Counted from the stretch's first letter, positions 16,201 to 24,285 are shown. The stretch is DNA of 64,000 nt from UMGS1590 sp900552455 (GCA_963931105.1 OZ007004.1:2232001-2296000), one strand, 5' to 3'. Notes: generated by a model not told the origin, from the sequence alone. Program-made: numbers and translations.

Positions 16201-16220
16201 CCTTTTCGTGCTGTTTCACG
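16201..16220. promoter_or_regulatory. Second pair of phased TTTC boxes upstream of aor
   Basis: Two 10-mers, CCTTTTCGTG (16201) and CTGTTTCACG (16211), repeat TTTC with a 10-bp step. They end 19 bases before the proposed aor -35, a position typical for an activator. Confidence 0.45.
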
Positions 16221-16239
16221 CGAACCTTTCATCTTCATC

Positions 16240-16267
16240 TTGTTATTGGATTTTAGCCATCTATAAT
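16240..16267 (+). promoter_or_regulatory. Promoter of aor
   Basis: TTGTTA (16240-16245), 16-base spacer, perfect TATAAT (16262-16267). A transcript would start near 16274, leaving a 65-base leader with AGAGGAGG before the ATG. Confidence 0.6.
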
Positions 16268-16338
16268 AATAGATAGAGAAGTCTGAATATACTATATATA
16301 ATAGCTTTTTCATAAATCATTTAGAGGAGGAATCTACT

Positions 16339-18156
16339 ATGTCAGGCGCTTACTACGAAAAAATCGCACGCATTAATCTCACAACCGGTGACATCTCTGT
16401 CGAACCTCTCGACATGGAACTCGCCCATAAATTTATCGGCGGTCGTGGTCTTGGTACAAAAATGCTTTACGATGCTGGAGTCGCAACCGTTGATCCACTT
16501 TCTCCGGAAAACCAGCTCATCTACATCACTGGTCCAATGACTGGCGCTGCTGCGCCATCAACTGGGCGTTACATGGTCGTGACAAAATCTCCGCTCACAG
16601 GCATGATCGCCTGCTCCAACTCTGGCGGCATCTGGGGCGCAAAACTGAAATATGCTGGCTGGGATGCCATCATCGTTGAAGGGGAAGCGCCGGAATGGGC
16701 CTACATTGTCATCGACGATGACAAGATCGAGATCCGCGACGCATCTGATCTCGTTGGCATGAAGAGTGAGCTCATCGACGATACCCTCAAAGAACGCCAT
16801 GGTCAGGATTTTTCGGTGCTGAACATTGGTCCAGCCGGCGAAAAGAAAGTGCTGCTCGCTGCCATCATGAATGACAAAGACCGCGCAGCTGGTCGCAGCG
16901 GTGTCGGCGCTGTTATGGGCAGCAAAAAACTGAAAGCCATTGTCGTTCGCGCTACCCGTAAAAATCTCGACAACATCGCTGACATCGACGCCCTCAAAGA
17001 AGCAACAAAGCGCGCAATGGAAGTCATCAGAGAAAACCCTGTCACAGGTTCTGGTCTTCGTCAGCTGGGGACTGCTGTACTGGTCAATATTGTCAATAAC
17101 ATCGGCGCTTTCCCAACCAATAACTGGCAGGGATCCTATGCCGAATACGGCGATGACATCTCCGGCGAAACACTGGCTGATACGTATCTTGTCAAAGCCG
17201 GCGCCTGCTACCGCTGTCCAATCGCCTGCGCCCGCGTTATCAAAGTTGGCGACAAGGTTGTCGGCGGTCCTGAATATGAACCTCTGTGGGCATACGGCGG
17301 CAACTGCGGCAACAACGATCTTAACACCATCGACATCTGCAACATGCTCTGCAACGAATATGGTCTCGACGCCATCTCCACGCCTTGTACGATCGCCGCA
17401 GCGATGGAACTTTATCAACGCGGCTATATCACAGAAGAAGAATGTGACGGCTACCCACTCGAATGGGGCAACACAGAATCTCTCATCGAATGGACGAAAC
17501 GCATGGGCGATCCTGAAAGTGAGCTTGCGTGGCTGATGAGCTCTGGCTCCGCCCGTCTCTGCGAACACTATGGCCATCCAGAGATCTCCATGAGCGTCAA
17601 AAAACAGGAAATGCCAGCCTACGACGCCCGCGCCATTCAGGGTATCGGTATCACATACGCGACTTCCAACCGTGGCGGTTGCCATGTCCGCGGCTATATG
17701 ATCTCTCCTGAAGTGCTCGGTTTACCAGAACAGCTCGACCGCACCGTCACCACCGATAAAGCTGCCTGGGCAAAAACCTTCCAGGATCTCACCGCCGTCA
17801 TCGACTCGATGGGCCACTGCCTCTTTACGTCCTTTGCAATGGGCGCTCCGGAATACACAGATCTGCTCAACGCTGCCACTGGAACAACCTGGACCGTTGA
17901 AGAAGTGCTCAATATCGGTGACCGCATTTACAACATCGAGCGTATGTTCAACAAAGACGCCGGCATGAAGCCAGAAGACGACCGCCTGCCAAAACGTTTA
18001 CTTGAAGAACCGGTTTCCGATGGGCCTTCTGAAGGGATGGTTTCTCAGCTTCCTCTGACGCTGCCTCAGTATTATGAAGCACGCGGCTGGGTCAACGCTT
18101 TCCCAACAGATGAAACGCTGAAAAAACTCGGTCTTGACGAATGCGTTGGTAAATAA
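16339..18156 (+). CDS. aor: Tungsten-containing aldehyde:ferredoxin oxidoreductase
   Basis: A 605-residue AOR-family enzyme, which oxidises aldehydes to acids (or the reverse) with ferredoxin, using a tungsten bis-pterin and a [4Fe-4S] cluster. The N-terminal pterin domain shows FIGGRGLGTKMLYD and TGPMTGAAAPSTGRYMVVTKSPLTG. Cluster ligands are Cys290, Cys293 and Cys297 (GACYRCPIAC) plus Cys494 (MGHC), nearly the same numbering as in the Pyrococcus enzyme. Other AOR marks are GPEYEPLWAYGGNCGNNDL and GRSGVGAVMGSKKLKAI. Length is typical. It has a strong promoter region with phased boxes and is followed by a terminator, then moaD and a MoeB-like gene. Its presence explains why tungstate transport and pterin genes are grouped here. 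Confidence 0.97.
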   Translation: MSGAYYEKIARINLTTGDISVEPLDMELAHKFIGGRGLGTKMLYDAGVATVDPLSPENQLIYITGPMTGAAAPSTGRYMVVTKSPLTGMIACSNSGGIWGAKLKYAGWDAIIVEGEAPEWAYIVIDDDKIEIRDASDLVGMKSELIDDTLKERHGQDFSVLNIGPAGEKKVLLAAIMNDKDRAAGRSGVGAVMGSKKLKAIVVRATRKNLDNIADIDALKEATKRAMEVIRENPVTGSGLRQLGTAVLVNIVNNIGAFPTNNWQGSYAEYGDDISGETLADTYLVKAGACYRCPIACARVIKVGDKVVGGPEYEPLWAYGGNCGNNDLNTIDICNMLCNEYGLDAISTPCTIAAAMELYQRGYITEEECDGYPLEWGNTESLIEWTKRMGDPESELAWLMSSGSARLCEHYGHPEISMSVKKQEMPAYDARAIQGIGITYATSNRGGCHVRGYMISPEVLGLPEQLDRTVTTDKAAWAKTFQDLTAVIDSMGHCLFTSFAMGAPEYTDLLNAATGTTWTVEEVLNIGDRIYNIERMFNKDAGMKPEDDRLPKRLLEEPVSDGPSEGMVSQLPLTLPQYYEARGWVNAFPTDETLKKLGLDECVGK

Positions 18157-18169
18157 TTATCATAAAATC

Positions 18170-18202
18170 GGGAGAGGTTTTCCGAACCTCTCCCTTATTT
18201 TT
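18170..18202 (+). terminator. Terminator between aor and moaD
   Basis: Arms GGGAGAGGTT (18170-18179) and AACCTCTCCC (18185-18194) followed by TTATTTTTA. It should reduce read-through from aor into moaD, so aor can be made in excess. Confidence 0.8.
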
Positions 18203-18224
18203 AATTGGAAACGGAGGACCTGTT

Positions 18225-18446
18225 ATGATCGAAGTCCGTGTATTTGCAACTTTGCGTGAGGGACGCGACAAGATCACGATGATGGATGCAGCGGGCATCA
18301 CCTGTGCCGGCGATATCATCGCGAAGCTCGACATCCCGCCAGAAGAAGTTTCCATCCTGCTCATCAATGGCTTTCACCAGAAACCAGAATCTCCGGTGAA
18401 AGACGGCGATGTCGTCGCGCTTTTTCCGCCAGTTGGAGGTGGCTGA
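18225..18446 (+). CDS. moaD: Molybdopterin synthase sulfur carrier MoaD
   Basis: A 73-residue ubiquitin-fold sulfur carrier: MIEVRVFATLREGRDK at the start, ILLINGFHQKPESPVKDGDVVALFPPVGGG at the end. The C-terminal Gly-Gly is adenylated and then thiocarboxylated, and delivers sulfur to the pterin on MoaE. In tungsten users such a protein often sits next to aor. It is followed by a MoeB/ThiF-type gene whose ribosome site (GGAGGTGG) is the coding sequence of the Gly tail here, so the two are coupled. A GGAGGACC lies before the ATG. Confidence 0.92.
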   Translation: MIEVRVFATLREGRDKITMMDAAGITCAGDIIAKLDIPPEEVSILLINGFHQKPESPVKDGDVVALFPPVGGG

Positions 18447-18447
18447 T

Positions 18448-19119
18448 ATGGAGCCTCGCTACAGCCGCAATATCCCTGCCCTCAGTGAAGAGGAATGCAC
18501 GCTTCTGCAGACAAAACGCATCGCGATTATCGGCTGCGGTGGTCTTGGCGGACACCTCATCGATCTTGCAGCGCGCATTGGTTTTGGCGTGATCCGCGCT
18601 GTCGACGGCGATATTTTTGAAGAAAGTAATCTCAATCGCCAGCTGCTCTGTGACTGTTCGCAACTGGGAAAAAGTAAAGCACAGGCGGCAGCTGCCCACA
18701 TCCATCGTGTCAATCCCCAGATTTCTTGTGAAGGGATCGCAGTCATGCTGAATGCAGACAACGCGGCTGAACTATTGGCTGGCTGTGATCTCGTTTTCGA
18801 CGCGCTCGATTCGATCGAATCACGCCGTCTGCTCGCATATGCAGCAGCTGCGTCAAATCTCCCTGTCGCTTACGGCGCCATCCGCGGCTGGGTCGCTCAG
18901 GCAACGCTCTATCTTCCTGAAGAGCCATTGATCGACCTGCTTTATCCGCCAGACGCTCGTCTCAGCGACAAAAGCGCGCTCGCTTTCACGCCAGCGCTCT
19001 GCGCTGCGCTGCAAATGTCTCTAGCTGTCAAATATCTCTGTGGTCGCCCAGTCTCAACCGGCACGCTTTATTATGCCGATCTGCTGAATCTGGAAACAGC
19101 CACCCTGCCTTTGCGTTAA
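18448..19119 (+). CDS. MoaD-activating enzyme, MoeB/ThiF/HesA type
   Basis: A 223-residue E1-like enzyme. The ATP-binding motif IAIIGCGGLGGHLIDLAARIG and the following AVDGDIFEESNLNRQLLCD with Asn, Arg and Gln are the signature of MoeB/ThiF proteins, which adenylate the C-terminal Gly of MoaD or ThiS. CDLVFDALDSIESRRLL is the conserved Asp-Ala-x-Asp region. The zinc-binding Cys-x2-Cys pairs of E. coli MoeB are absent. Position directly after moaD makes MoaD the likely partner. The start at 18448 has GGAGGTGG six bases upstream. Confidence 0.88.
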   Translation: MEPRYSRNIPALSEEECTLLQTKRIAIIGCGGLGGHLIDLAARIGFGVIRAVDGDIFEESNLNRQLLCDCSQLGKSKAQAAAAHIHRVNPQISCEGIAVMLNADNAAELLAGCDLVFDALDSIESRRLLAYAAAASNLPVAYGAIRGWVAQATLYLPEEPLIDLLYPPDARLSDKSALAFTPALCAALQMSLAVKYLCGRPVSTGTLYYADLLNLETATLPLR

Positions 19120-19162
19120 AAAATGCCTCCATGTGCCTAAAAGACATATGGAGGCATTTTTC
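19118..19162 (+). terminator. Terminator after the MoeB-like gene
   Basis: Arms AAAATGCCTCCAT (from 19120) and ATGGAGGCATTTTT (19148-19161). The symmetric A and T runs make it able to work for both convergent genes. Confidence 0.85.
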
Positions 19163-19167
19163 TGTCG

Positions 19168-19539
19168 TTATTCTTCGGGAGTCTGCGCAGCTTCTCGCTG
19201 ATGCGCGTCCACGTAAGCCTGCAGCGCGTGCTCGACGGCGGCATTCAATGTTTCATCCTGTTGCGCGGCGAGCAGCGAGATCGCTCTGTGCAGTTTTGGA
19301 TCGATGCGCACGTTAAACTGGCCCTTGTAGGCTTTCGCCGGACGGCGGCCAACATTTTCGCAGAAAGCCAGATAATGATCCACGGCATCGTGGAATGCGC
19401 GCTCGACGCCGTGGACATCGGCACATTCGAAGGTCACGGCATCGACAATGCCCTCTACTTTTCCACTGAGCAATTGCGTATGTACATCGTAAGTGACTTT
19501 TGTTACATACCCTTTATATTCCAGAATGTTTTTACCCAC
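19168..19539 (-). CDS. HicB-family protein without visible HicA partner
   Basis: A 123-residue HicB-type protein. The N-terminal partial RNase H-like fold shows YKGYVTKVTYDVHTQLLSGKVEGI and a middle VEGIVDAVTFECADVHGVERAFHDAVDHYLAFCENVG; the C-terminal part (GQFNVRIDPKLHRAISLLAAQQDETLNAAVEHAL) is a ribbon-helix-helix DNA-binding segment. HicB usually neutralises the RNase toxin HicA encoded beside it; no HicA-like frame is visible on either side. It may be an orphan regulator or antitoxin. The start is GTG at 19539 with GGAGGGAG upstream. Confidence 0.85.
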   Translation of the reverse strand: MGKNILEYKGYVTKVTYDVHTQLLSGKVEGIVDAVTFECADVHGVERAFHDAVDHYLAFCENVGRRPAKAYKGQFNVRIDPKLHRAISLLAAQQDETLNAAVEHALQAYVDAHQREAAQTPEE

Positions 19540-19694
19540 AAATGCTCCCTCCTCATCTGTAACTGTATATGGGTATTTAGTGTAAAAAAAATCAACATTT
19601 AATTAGTATATTTTTAGATTAGTCGAAAATTTGGTGATTGTCAAGCCATCGCCCGGCGTTTTTGCCGGATTGTCACCACTCGACTGACGATGAT

Positions 19695-19744
19695 CTTTGC
19701 CTTTCAGGGCAAAGGCGCAGCGCAGCGTGATGCCGCTGCGCTGC
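19695..19744 (-). terminator. Double hairpin downstream of the stalk-domain gene
   Basis: Two adjacent inverted repeats: 11-bp arms GCAGCGCAGCG (19717-19727) and CGCTGCGCTGC (19734-19744), and CTTTGCC/GGGCAAAG (19695-19715). They lie just after the minus-strand gene ending at 19770. The T run is poor, so termination is likely but not certain. Confidence 0.45.
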
Positions 19745-19769
19745 AGTTGTTCGTATGCGCTACGGAACG

Positions 19770-20864
19770 TCAATAGCCGACATAATCTGGCCACGGAATT
19801 GGCGTAAGCTCGTCGACATTAAACGGCACAAATTCCATTTCCGGTGTGATCGCGCCGATCTCGCCATTCTGTTTGGTGATGACGCAATGGTTGACAGAAT
19901 AGCTCAGATCGTAGACGCCAAGCGGTTCATCTGTGACGACGCTGTCCACGTAGAGCCTGTTGGAACGGATGAGCAGCGTCCAGGGACCGTCGTATTGCGG
20001 CTCGGCGTAATAAATCGTGCCGCCGTCAATATAATACGGCGCGTCGCAGCCACTCGCAAATTCGTAAACCAGGCGCTCGCCATTGTCGCTGAAAACGGCG
20101 TAGACATTGCGCAAGGTCTCGTCGCCGCCCATGCCAACCTGCAGATAGGTGGTATCGCCGATGACTTTCTGCGAAACGATCTCGTCAATATCGTTGCTCT
20201 CATATGGCGCGTTCACAGCGAGCAGCGTTGTTTCTCCGTCGCTTTCGCGCACAACGCCTTCATCTGTCACGCGGTAGGTTGTGTCGTAATCAGCGGCCGG
20301 GAAGATATTCACTGTGCGTGTGTCGCCGTTCCATTGAATGCTGCCGGTAAGGCTTGCAAAATCGCGTGCTGGCAGATAGGTGCGGCCCTGTTTCAGCACT
20401 GGCACGCAGGCCAATTCCTGCGCGTCGCCATTTACTGTGACTTCGCGGCTGCCGATCGCAAGCTCTACATCCAGCCCGTCGCCGGTGATGCGAATGCTGC
20501 CGTCTGGCTGCCAATCGGTCTCGTAGCCGAGATAGCTATTCACCATGCGCAGCGGGATCATCACGCGGTCGTTTTCGTTGATGTACGGCTCGCCGATCTG
20601 TTCATCGGTGATCACCTTGTCGCCATTGATGCGCAGCGTAATAGCGTCACTCGTGAAATAATCCGGATAAACAGCGAGGAAATTTTCCATGCCAATGTCC
20701 CAGAATTCCTGCGAATCGATCGTTCCGTCGTTAAAATCCTGCCAGGCCTGTGCGACGTTGTCATAAGGATCGCCTTCCACGGCCAAAGCTGGCCCGGCAA
20801 CGAGTGTGCTCAGCGTAAATGCTGCCAGCAGTGCGCCTGCTGTGCGTTTTTTCTTTTTCAACAT
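19770..20864 (-). CDS. Secreted protein with copper-amine-oxidase-N (stalk) domain
   Basis: A 364-residue exported protein. The N-terminus (LKKKKRTAGALLAAFTLSTLVAGPALAVEG) is a signal peptide with an Ala-x-Ala cleavage site. Residues about 70-180 are a stalk domain of the copper amine oxidase N-terminal type (INENDRVMIPLRMVNSYLGYETDW, VLKQGRTYLPARDFASLTGSIQWNGDTRTVNIF). This domain is a wall- or surface-associated module in Bacillota and carries no copper chemistry itself. The C-terminal half has no recognised domain. The start at 20864 has AAGGAGG eight bases upstream. It follows another secreted protein gene by 36 bases and both are divergent from a two-component system. Confidence 0.85.
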   Translation of the reverse strand: MLKKKKRTAGALLAAFTLSTLVAGPALAVEGDPYDNVAQAWQDFNDGTIDSQEFWDIGMENFLAVYPDYFTSDAITLRINGDKVITDEQIGEPYINENDRVMIPLRMVNSYLGYETDWQPDGSIRITGDGLDVELAIGSREVTVNGDAQELACVPVLKQGRTYLPARDFASLTGSIQWNGDTRTVNIFPAADYDTTYRVTDEGVVRESDGETTLLAVNAPYESNDIDEIVSQKVIGDTTYLQVGMGGDETLRNVYAVFSDNGERLVYEFASGCDAPYYIDGGTIYYAEPQYDGPWTLLIRSNRLYVDSVVTDEPLGVYDLSYSVNHCVITKQNGEIGAITPEMEFVPFNVDELTPIPWPDYVGY

Positions 20865-20900
20865 GATCATAACCTCCTTAGATAATTTATGCTGTTCATT

Positions 20901-21851
20901 TTACGAAGCTGTTCCTTCCTGCATTTGCTCCCATCCTTCAAGCGTTGCCGATGGATCGTCGCGCTCGTAGGTGAGTTTTTCGTAGAGAAATACAGGCGAT
21001 TCGATCGGCCCCTCGATGTAACTCATATAATTGCCATACGGCGAATACATTTCCCGCTGACAGTTCTCAAAGCTGAAGCCGCTCTGCCAAACTTCCGGCT
21101 CCTTGGCGTCGGCGAAAAGATTCAGCGTGTTCACCGCTGTGTAGCTGTCGTTGAAAATGCGGTCGGGATCGCCGTCCCAGTTTTCTGATTCGTCGAAGAT
21201 GATGTTGGCGATCTTCCACTCGTCCTCCACCTTCTGCAGCAGATAGCCCTCTCGCACAGCGTCTTCATACACCCTGCCATCGAACGCCAGATACGGCGCT
21301 TCCTCATCGGACGGCGCGACCACTTCGGCGTGGCGGGTGAGCACCACTTTGCAGAGGTCACCGCTAATCCGGCAGAGATCGTACGTGTAGTGAAAATCCC
21401 CTTCGCCGACGGCTTCGCCATCACCGGCGCAAGCAAACATTTGGTAAAGCATACGGGCGTTGGCTTCTTCGTAGATGCCATCCTCGGTGAAATGCGCGCG
21501 GCCGAAAAGTCGCCAGCTGCCGGAAGCGAGCGAGGAAAAATACGTGCGGTGGTAGTCCTCCAGTAGCGTCTGAATCTGAGCAAAATCAGCGTGGTGAAAG
21601 ATCGTGTTCCTGAGGTTCAGCCAGAGGGGCTTTTCCGTATCGATGGTGATGGCATCCGGCGCAAAGGTGCTGCGGGCGTTATCCCCGCCAAGGATCTCAA
21701 AGGAGCCATCCGCCTGCTCAAACTTGGGAATATTTTCTGCGATCATCGCGTGCTGCATGTCCACCACCGACCAGGTAGACTCCACCGCCATCATTGGAGC
21801 AGGAACGAGCAGCAGCGCCAGGCAAAGAACGCTGATCACACGCCTCAACAT
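20901..21851 (-). CDS. Secreted protein of unknown function
   Basis: A 316-residue exported protein with a signal peptide (LRRVISVLCLALLLVPAPMMAVES). The mature part has several short repeats of acidic and aromatic residues and segments like ANARMLYQMFACAGDGEA and YLLQKVEDEWKIANIIFDESENWDGDPDRIFNDSYTAV, which looks like the end of an NTF2- or DUF-type beta fold, but I cannot name a family. It is probably in one operon with the stalk-domain protein. Both start opposite the VanRS-like genes, so they may be targets of that system. The start at 21851 is preferred, as GGGAG lies nine bases upstream. Confidence 0.75.
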   Translation of the reverse strand: MLRRVISVLCLALLLVPAPMMAVESTWSVVDMQHAMIAENIPKFEQADGSFEILGGDNARSTFAPDAITIDTEKPLWLNLRNTIFHHADFAQIQTLLEDYHRTYFSSLASGSWRLFGRAHFTEDGIYEEANARMLYQMFACAGDGEAVGEGDFHYTYDLCRISGDLCKVVLTRHAEVVAPSDEEAPYLAFDGRVYEDAVREGYLLQKVEDEWKIANIIFDESENWDGDPDRIFNDSYTAVNTLNLFADAKEPEVWQSGFSFENCQREMYSPYGNYMSYIEGPIESPVFLYEKLTYERDDPSATLEGWEQMQEGTAS

Positions 21852-21976
21852 TTCACTCATCTCCCTTCGCTGAAAACTTTTCGTTCATTGATTTCTATTT
21901 TGACCTTACCACGCTTTCGCTGATAAATCAAGAGTATTCAGAATAATTAATGGTTTGTATCGCAAAGATTTAGAAT

Positions 21977-22003
21977 TTCTTCACTTTCTTCATTTTTTCT
22001 TCA
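21977..22003. promoter_or_regulatory. Three TTCTTCA direct repeats upstream of the two-component system
   Basis: TTCTTCA at 21977, 21986 and 21997, with a related TTCCTTCA near 22052. Direct repeats spaced about one helical turn are the usual sites of OmpR-family regulators, so these may be operators for the adjacent response regulator and the divergent secreted-protein genes. Confidence 0.35.
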
Positions 22004-22136
22004 TTTTCTCCTGTCAAGGTTTTCGAGAAAAATTAAGAAATAATTAGGAATTCCTTCATCTTTTATTTATAAATGATGCGGCGCACTCTGCTAGACTGTA
22101 TAATAGATGAAGAAGAAACAAAAGGAGGATGACGAC

Positions 22137-22838
22137 ATGGCTGACAAAATTCTGGTGGTGGACGACGAGAAGGAAATTGTGGATCTGGTCTCGCTCTATC
22201 TCAAAAATGAAGGCTACGAGGTGGCGGCATTTTACAGCGGCGTGGAGGCGTTGGCTCATGTGAAGCACGAGCGCTTTGATCTGGCGATCCTCGACATCAT
22301 GATGCCGGAGGTCGACGGACTCTCCCTTTGCCAGGCGATCCGCCAGCGCTATCAGTATCCGATCATCATGCTCACAGCGAAAGGCGAAACGATGGACAAG
22401 GTGACGGGGCTGACCCTCGGCGCCGACGACTATATGACAAAGCCTTTCCTGCCGCTGGAGCTGGTGGCGCGCGTGAAAGCGCAGCTGCGCCGCTACAAGA
22501 CCTACAACCAGATGCAGGAGCCGGAGGATCCAGAAGGGCTGATCATCTACGGTGGTCTGGTGCTGGATGTGGAAAGCCACGAATGCACACTCAACGAGCG
22601 GCCGCTTGTGCTGACGCCGACGGAATTTGCCATCCTGCGCATTCTCTGCGAGCACAAGGGCGGCGTGGTCAGCGCTGAAGAATTGTTCCGCGGAGTCTGG
22701 GGCGAGGAATACTACGACAAACGCAACAACACGATCTCTGTACACATCCGTCACCTGCGCGAAAAGCTCGGTGATTCTTTTGACAACCCACGCTATATCA
22801 AAACAGTCTGGGGGTGTGGATACAAAATTGAACCATAA
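22137..22838 (+). CDS. Response regulator, OmpR/VanR type
   Basis: A 233-residue response regulator. The receiver domain has the acidic pair VVDDEKE, the phosphorylated Asp in LAILDIMMPEVDG, and the conserved Thr/Lys in MLTAKGE and YMTKPF. The C-terminal winged helix (LTPTEFAILRILCEHKGGVVS...RNNTISVHIRHLREKLGD) binds DNA. It looks most like VanR. Its end overlaps the start of the kinase gene by 23 bases. AAAGGAGG precedes the ATG, and a TATAAT at 22099-22104 is the likely -10. No van resistance genes are nearby, so the target is unknown. Confidence 0.93.
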   Translation: MADKILVVDDEKEIVDLVSLYLKNEGYEVAAFYSGVEALAHVKHERFDLAILDIMMPEVDGLSLCQAIRQRYQYPIIMLTAKGETMDKVTGLTLGADDYMTKPFLPLELVARVKAQLRRYKTYNQMQEPEDPEGLIIYGGLVLDVESHECTLNERPLVLTPTEFAILRILCEHKGGVVSAEELFRGVWGEEYYDKRNNTISVHIRHLREKLGDSFDNPRYIKTVWGCGYKIEP

Positions 22839-24021
22839 AAAACAAACGATCAAACGCTTTTTCCTCATCGCTTTTCTGGGAACAGTCGTCTGCATGGGCT
22901 TCCTCTTCTTTCTCGATCGCGGCCTGGAAGGGGCGCTGACGGGCTGGTTTGAGGACAGGCTCATGGCGGTCTACAGCTACACGCAGACAGCAAACGGCGA
23001 GATGGTCTACATCTGGCGGCCGGATTGGACGATGGTCAAGCTCTACGGCGCGATCTTTGCGTTTGTGCTCGTGCTCGTCTGCAGCGTGATCGCGCTGGTG
23101 CTGGCGCGTTTCCTGACGAAGGCGGATGTGCGCGACCGCATGGCGGATCTCGGCGAGATGATCCACGATTACATGTTCTCGGACAAGGATGCCTCAGCCG
23201 TTTTCCCGAAGGAATACAACGCCATCGCCATCCAGATGAGCGAGGTCAAGGACAAGATGCGGCAGCATGAACAGCTGCTGCGCGAAGAAGCAGCGCGCAA
23301 AAACGATCTCATCACCTATCTCGCCCACGATCTGAAAACGCCGCTGACTTCTGTGATCGGCTATCTCAGCCTGCTTTCAGAAGCGCCGGATATGCCGCTG
23401 GAGCTGCGCGCAAAATACACGCAGATCGGCGTCGACAAGGCGCTGCGGCTGGAAAGTCTGATCAACGAATTTTTCGACATCACCCGTTTCAATCTGCAGC
23501 AGGTGCATCTCGACGCTTCGCGCTTCGATCTCACCTACATGCTCGTGCAGATGACCGACGAATTCTACCCGCTGGCGCAAAGCCACGGCAACACGATCAT
23601 TCTCGATGTGCCGGAGGATCTCAGCCTCGTCGGCGATGCGAACAAGCTGGCGCGCGTGTTCAACAACATTCTGAAGAACGCCATCGCCTATAGCGACGCC
23701 GACACAGAGATCCGCGTCAAAGCCTGGGAAGGAAACAATCGCGTCGTCATCACCTTCACAAACAGCGGCCCGACGATTCCACCGGAAAAGCTCGCGCTGC
23801 TCTTTGAGAAATTTTTCCGTCTCGATTCCTCGCGCTCGACGAAAACTGGTGGCGCCGGCCTGGGGCTGGCGATCGCCCGCGAGATCGTGACGCTGCACCA
23901 CGGCGAGATCTCTGCGACAAGCCAGAACCACGAAACAACCTTCACCGTCGCGCTGCCGCTTGATCAGCCGCGCGAAACACCGCCAACCCTCGATACCTAT
24001 TTGGACGAAAAACTTCCATAA
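22816..24021 (+). CDS. Sensor histidine kinase, VanS type
   Basis: A 401-residue membrane sensor kinase. Two membrane segments (RFFLIAFLGTVVCMGFLFF and LYGAIFAFVLVLVCSVIALVLA) flank a short outer loop of about 50 residues. The H-box is YLAHDLKTPLTSVIGYLSLL, the N-box NKLARVFNNILKNAIAYSD, and the G boxes FTNSGPTIP and GGAGLGLAIAREI. The start is probably the GTG at 22816, inside the response regulator gene; a TTG four codons later is an alternative. It should phosphorylate the paired regulator in response to a signal at the cell envelope, which cannot be named. Confidence 0.92.
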   Translation: MDTKLNHKKQTIKRFFLIAFLGTVVCMGFLFFLDRGLEGALTGWFEDRLMAVYSYTQTANGEMVYIWRPDWTMVKLYGAIFAFVLVLVCSVIALVLARFLTKADVRDRMADLGEMIHDYMFSDKDASAVFPKEYNAIAIQMSEVKDKMRQHEQLLREEAARKNDLITYLAHDLKTPLTSVIGYLSLLSEAPDMPLELRAKYTQIGVDKALRLESLINEFFDITRFNLQQVHLDASRFDLTYMLVQMTDEFYPLAQSHGNTIILDVPEDLSLVGDANKLARVFNNILKNAIAYSDADTEIRVKAWEGNNRVVITFTNSGPTIPPEKLALLFEKFFRLDSSRSTKTGGAGLGLAIAREIVTLHHGEISATSQNHETTFTVALPLDQPRETPPTLDTYLDEKLP

Positions 24022-24030
24022 AAACGACGA

Positions 24031-24065
24031 ACGCCGGCAAGATCCACAAACGGACCTGCCGGCGT
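24031..24065. terminator. Terminator between kinase and cold-shock genes
   Basis: Arms ACGCCGGCA (24031-24039) and TGCCGGCGT (24057-24065) between two convergent genes, followed on the plus strand by ATCTTCATTTT. Confidence 0.65.
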
Positions 24066-24087
24066 ATCTTCATTTTCTGCAGCCTGA

Positions 24088-24285
24088 TCAGAGCTTGACA
24101 ACATTTGCCGCCTGATCACCGCGCTCGCTGGCGACGACGTCAAATTCGACAGCCTGACCTTCTTCGAGGGTTTTGAACCCGTCGCCCTGGATGGCGGAGT
24201 AATGCACGAACACATCCTCGCCGTCTTCGATGGTGATGAAGCCAAAGCCTTTTTCATTGTTGAACCATTTTACGTTTCCAGTCAT
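24088..24285 (-). CDS. csp: Cold-shock protein, CspA family
   Basis: A 65-residue cold-shock domain protein: MTGNVKWFNNEKGFGFITIEDGEDVFVHYSAI carries both RNA-binding motifs (GFGFI and VFVHY). It should bind single-stranded RNA and DNA as a chaperone. GGAGG lies before the ATG. The gene has a good promoter about 140 bases upstream and a structured leader, a layout known from cspA genes where the leader controls translation with temperature. Confidence 0.96.
   Translation of the reverse strand: MTGNVKWFNNEKGFGFITIEDGEDVFVHYSAIQGDGFKTLEEGQAVEFDVVASERGDQAANVVKL

Noticed and set aside
18203..18224. Molybdenum/tungsten cofactor riboswitch before moaD or other pterin genes
   Set aside because: Leaders of moaD, moaE and the moe operon are too short or show no structure like that RNA; only a terminator is present between aor and moaD.
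19603..19794. Possible HicA toxin remnant next to the HicB-like gene
   Set aside because: The 63-residue frame shows no HicA motif and spans the hairpins behind the stalk-domain gene; it also overlaps that gene's end.
22137..24021. Vancomycin resistance locus
   Set aside because: The two-component pair looks like VanRS, but no vanHAX-type or other van genes are near. Many such pairs regulate other envelope genes.
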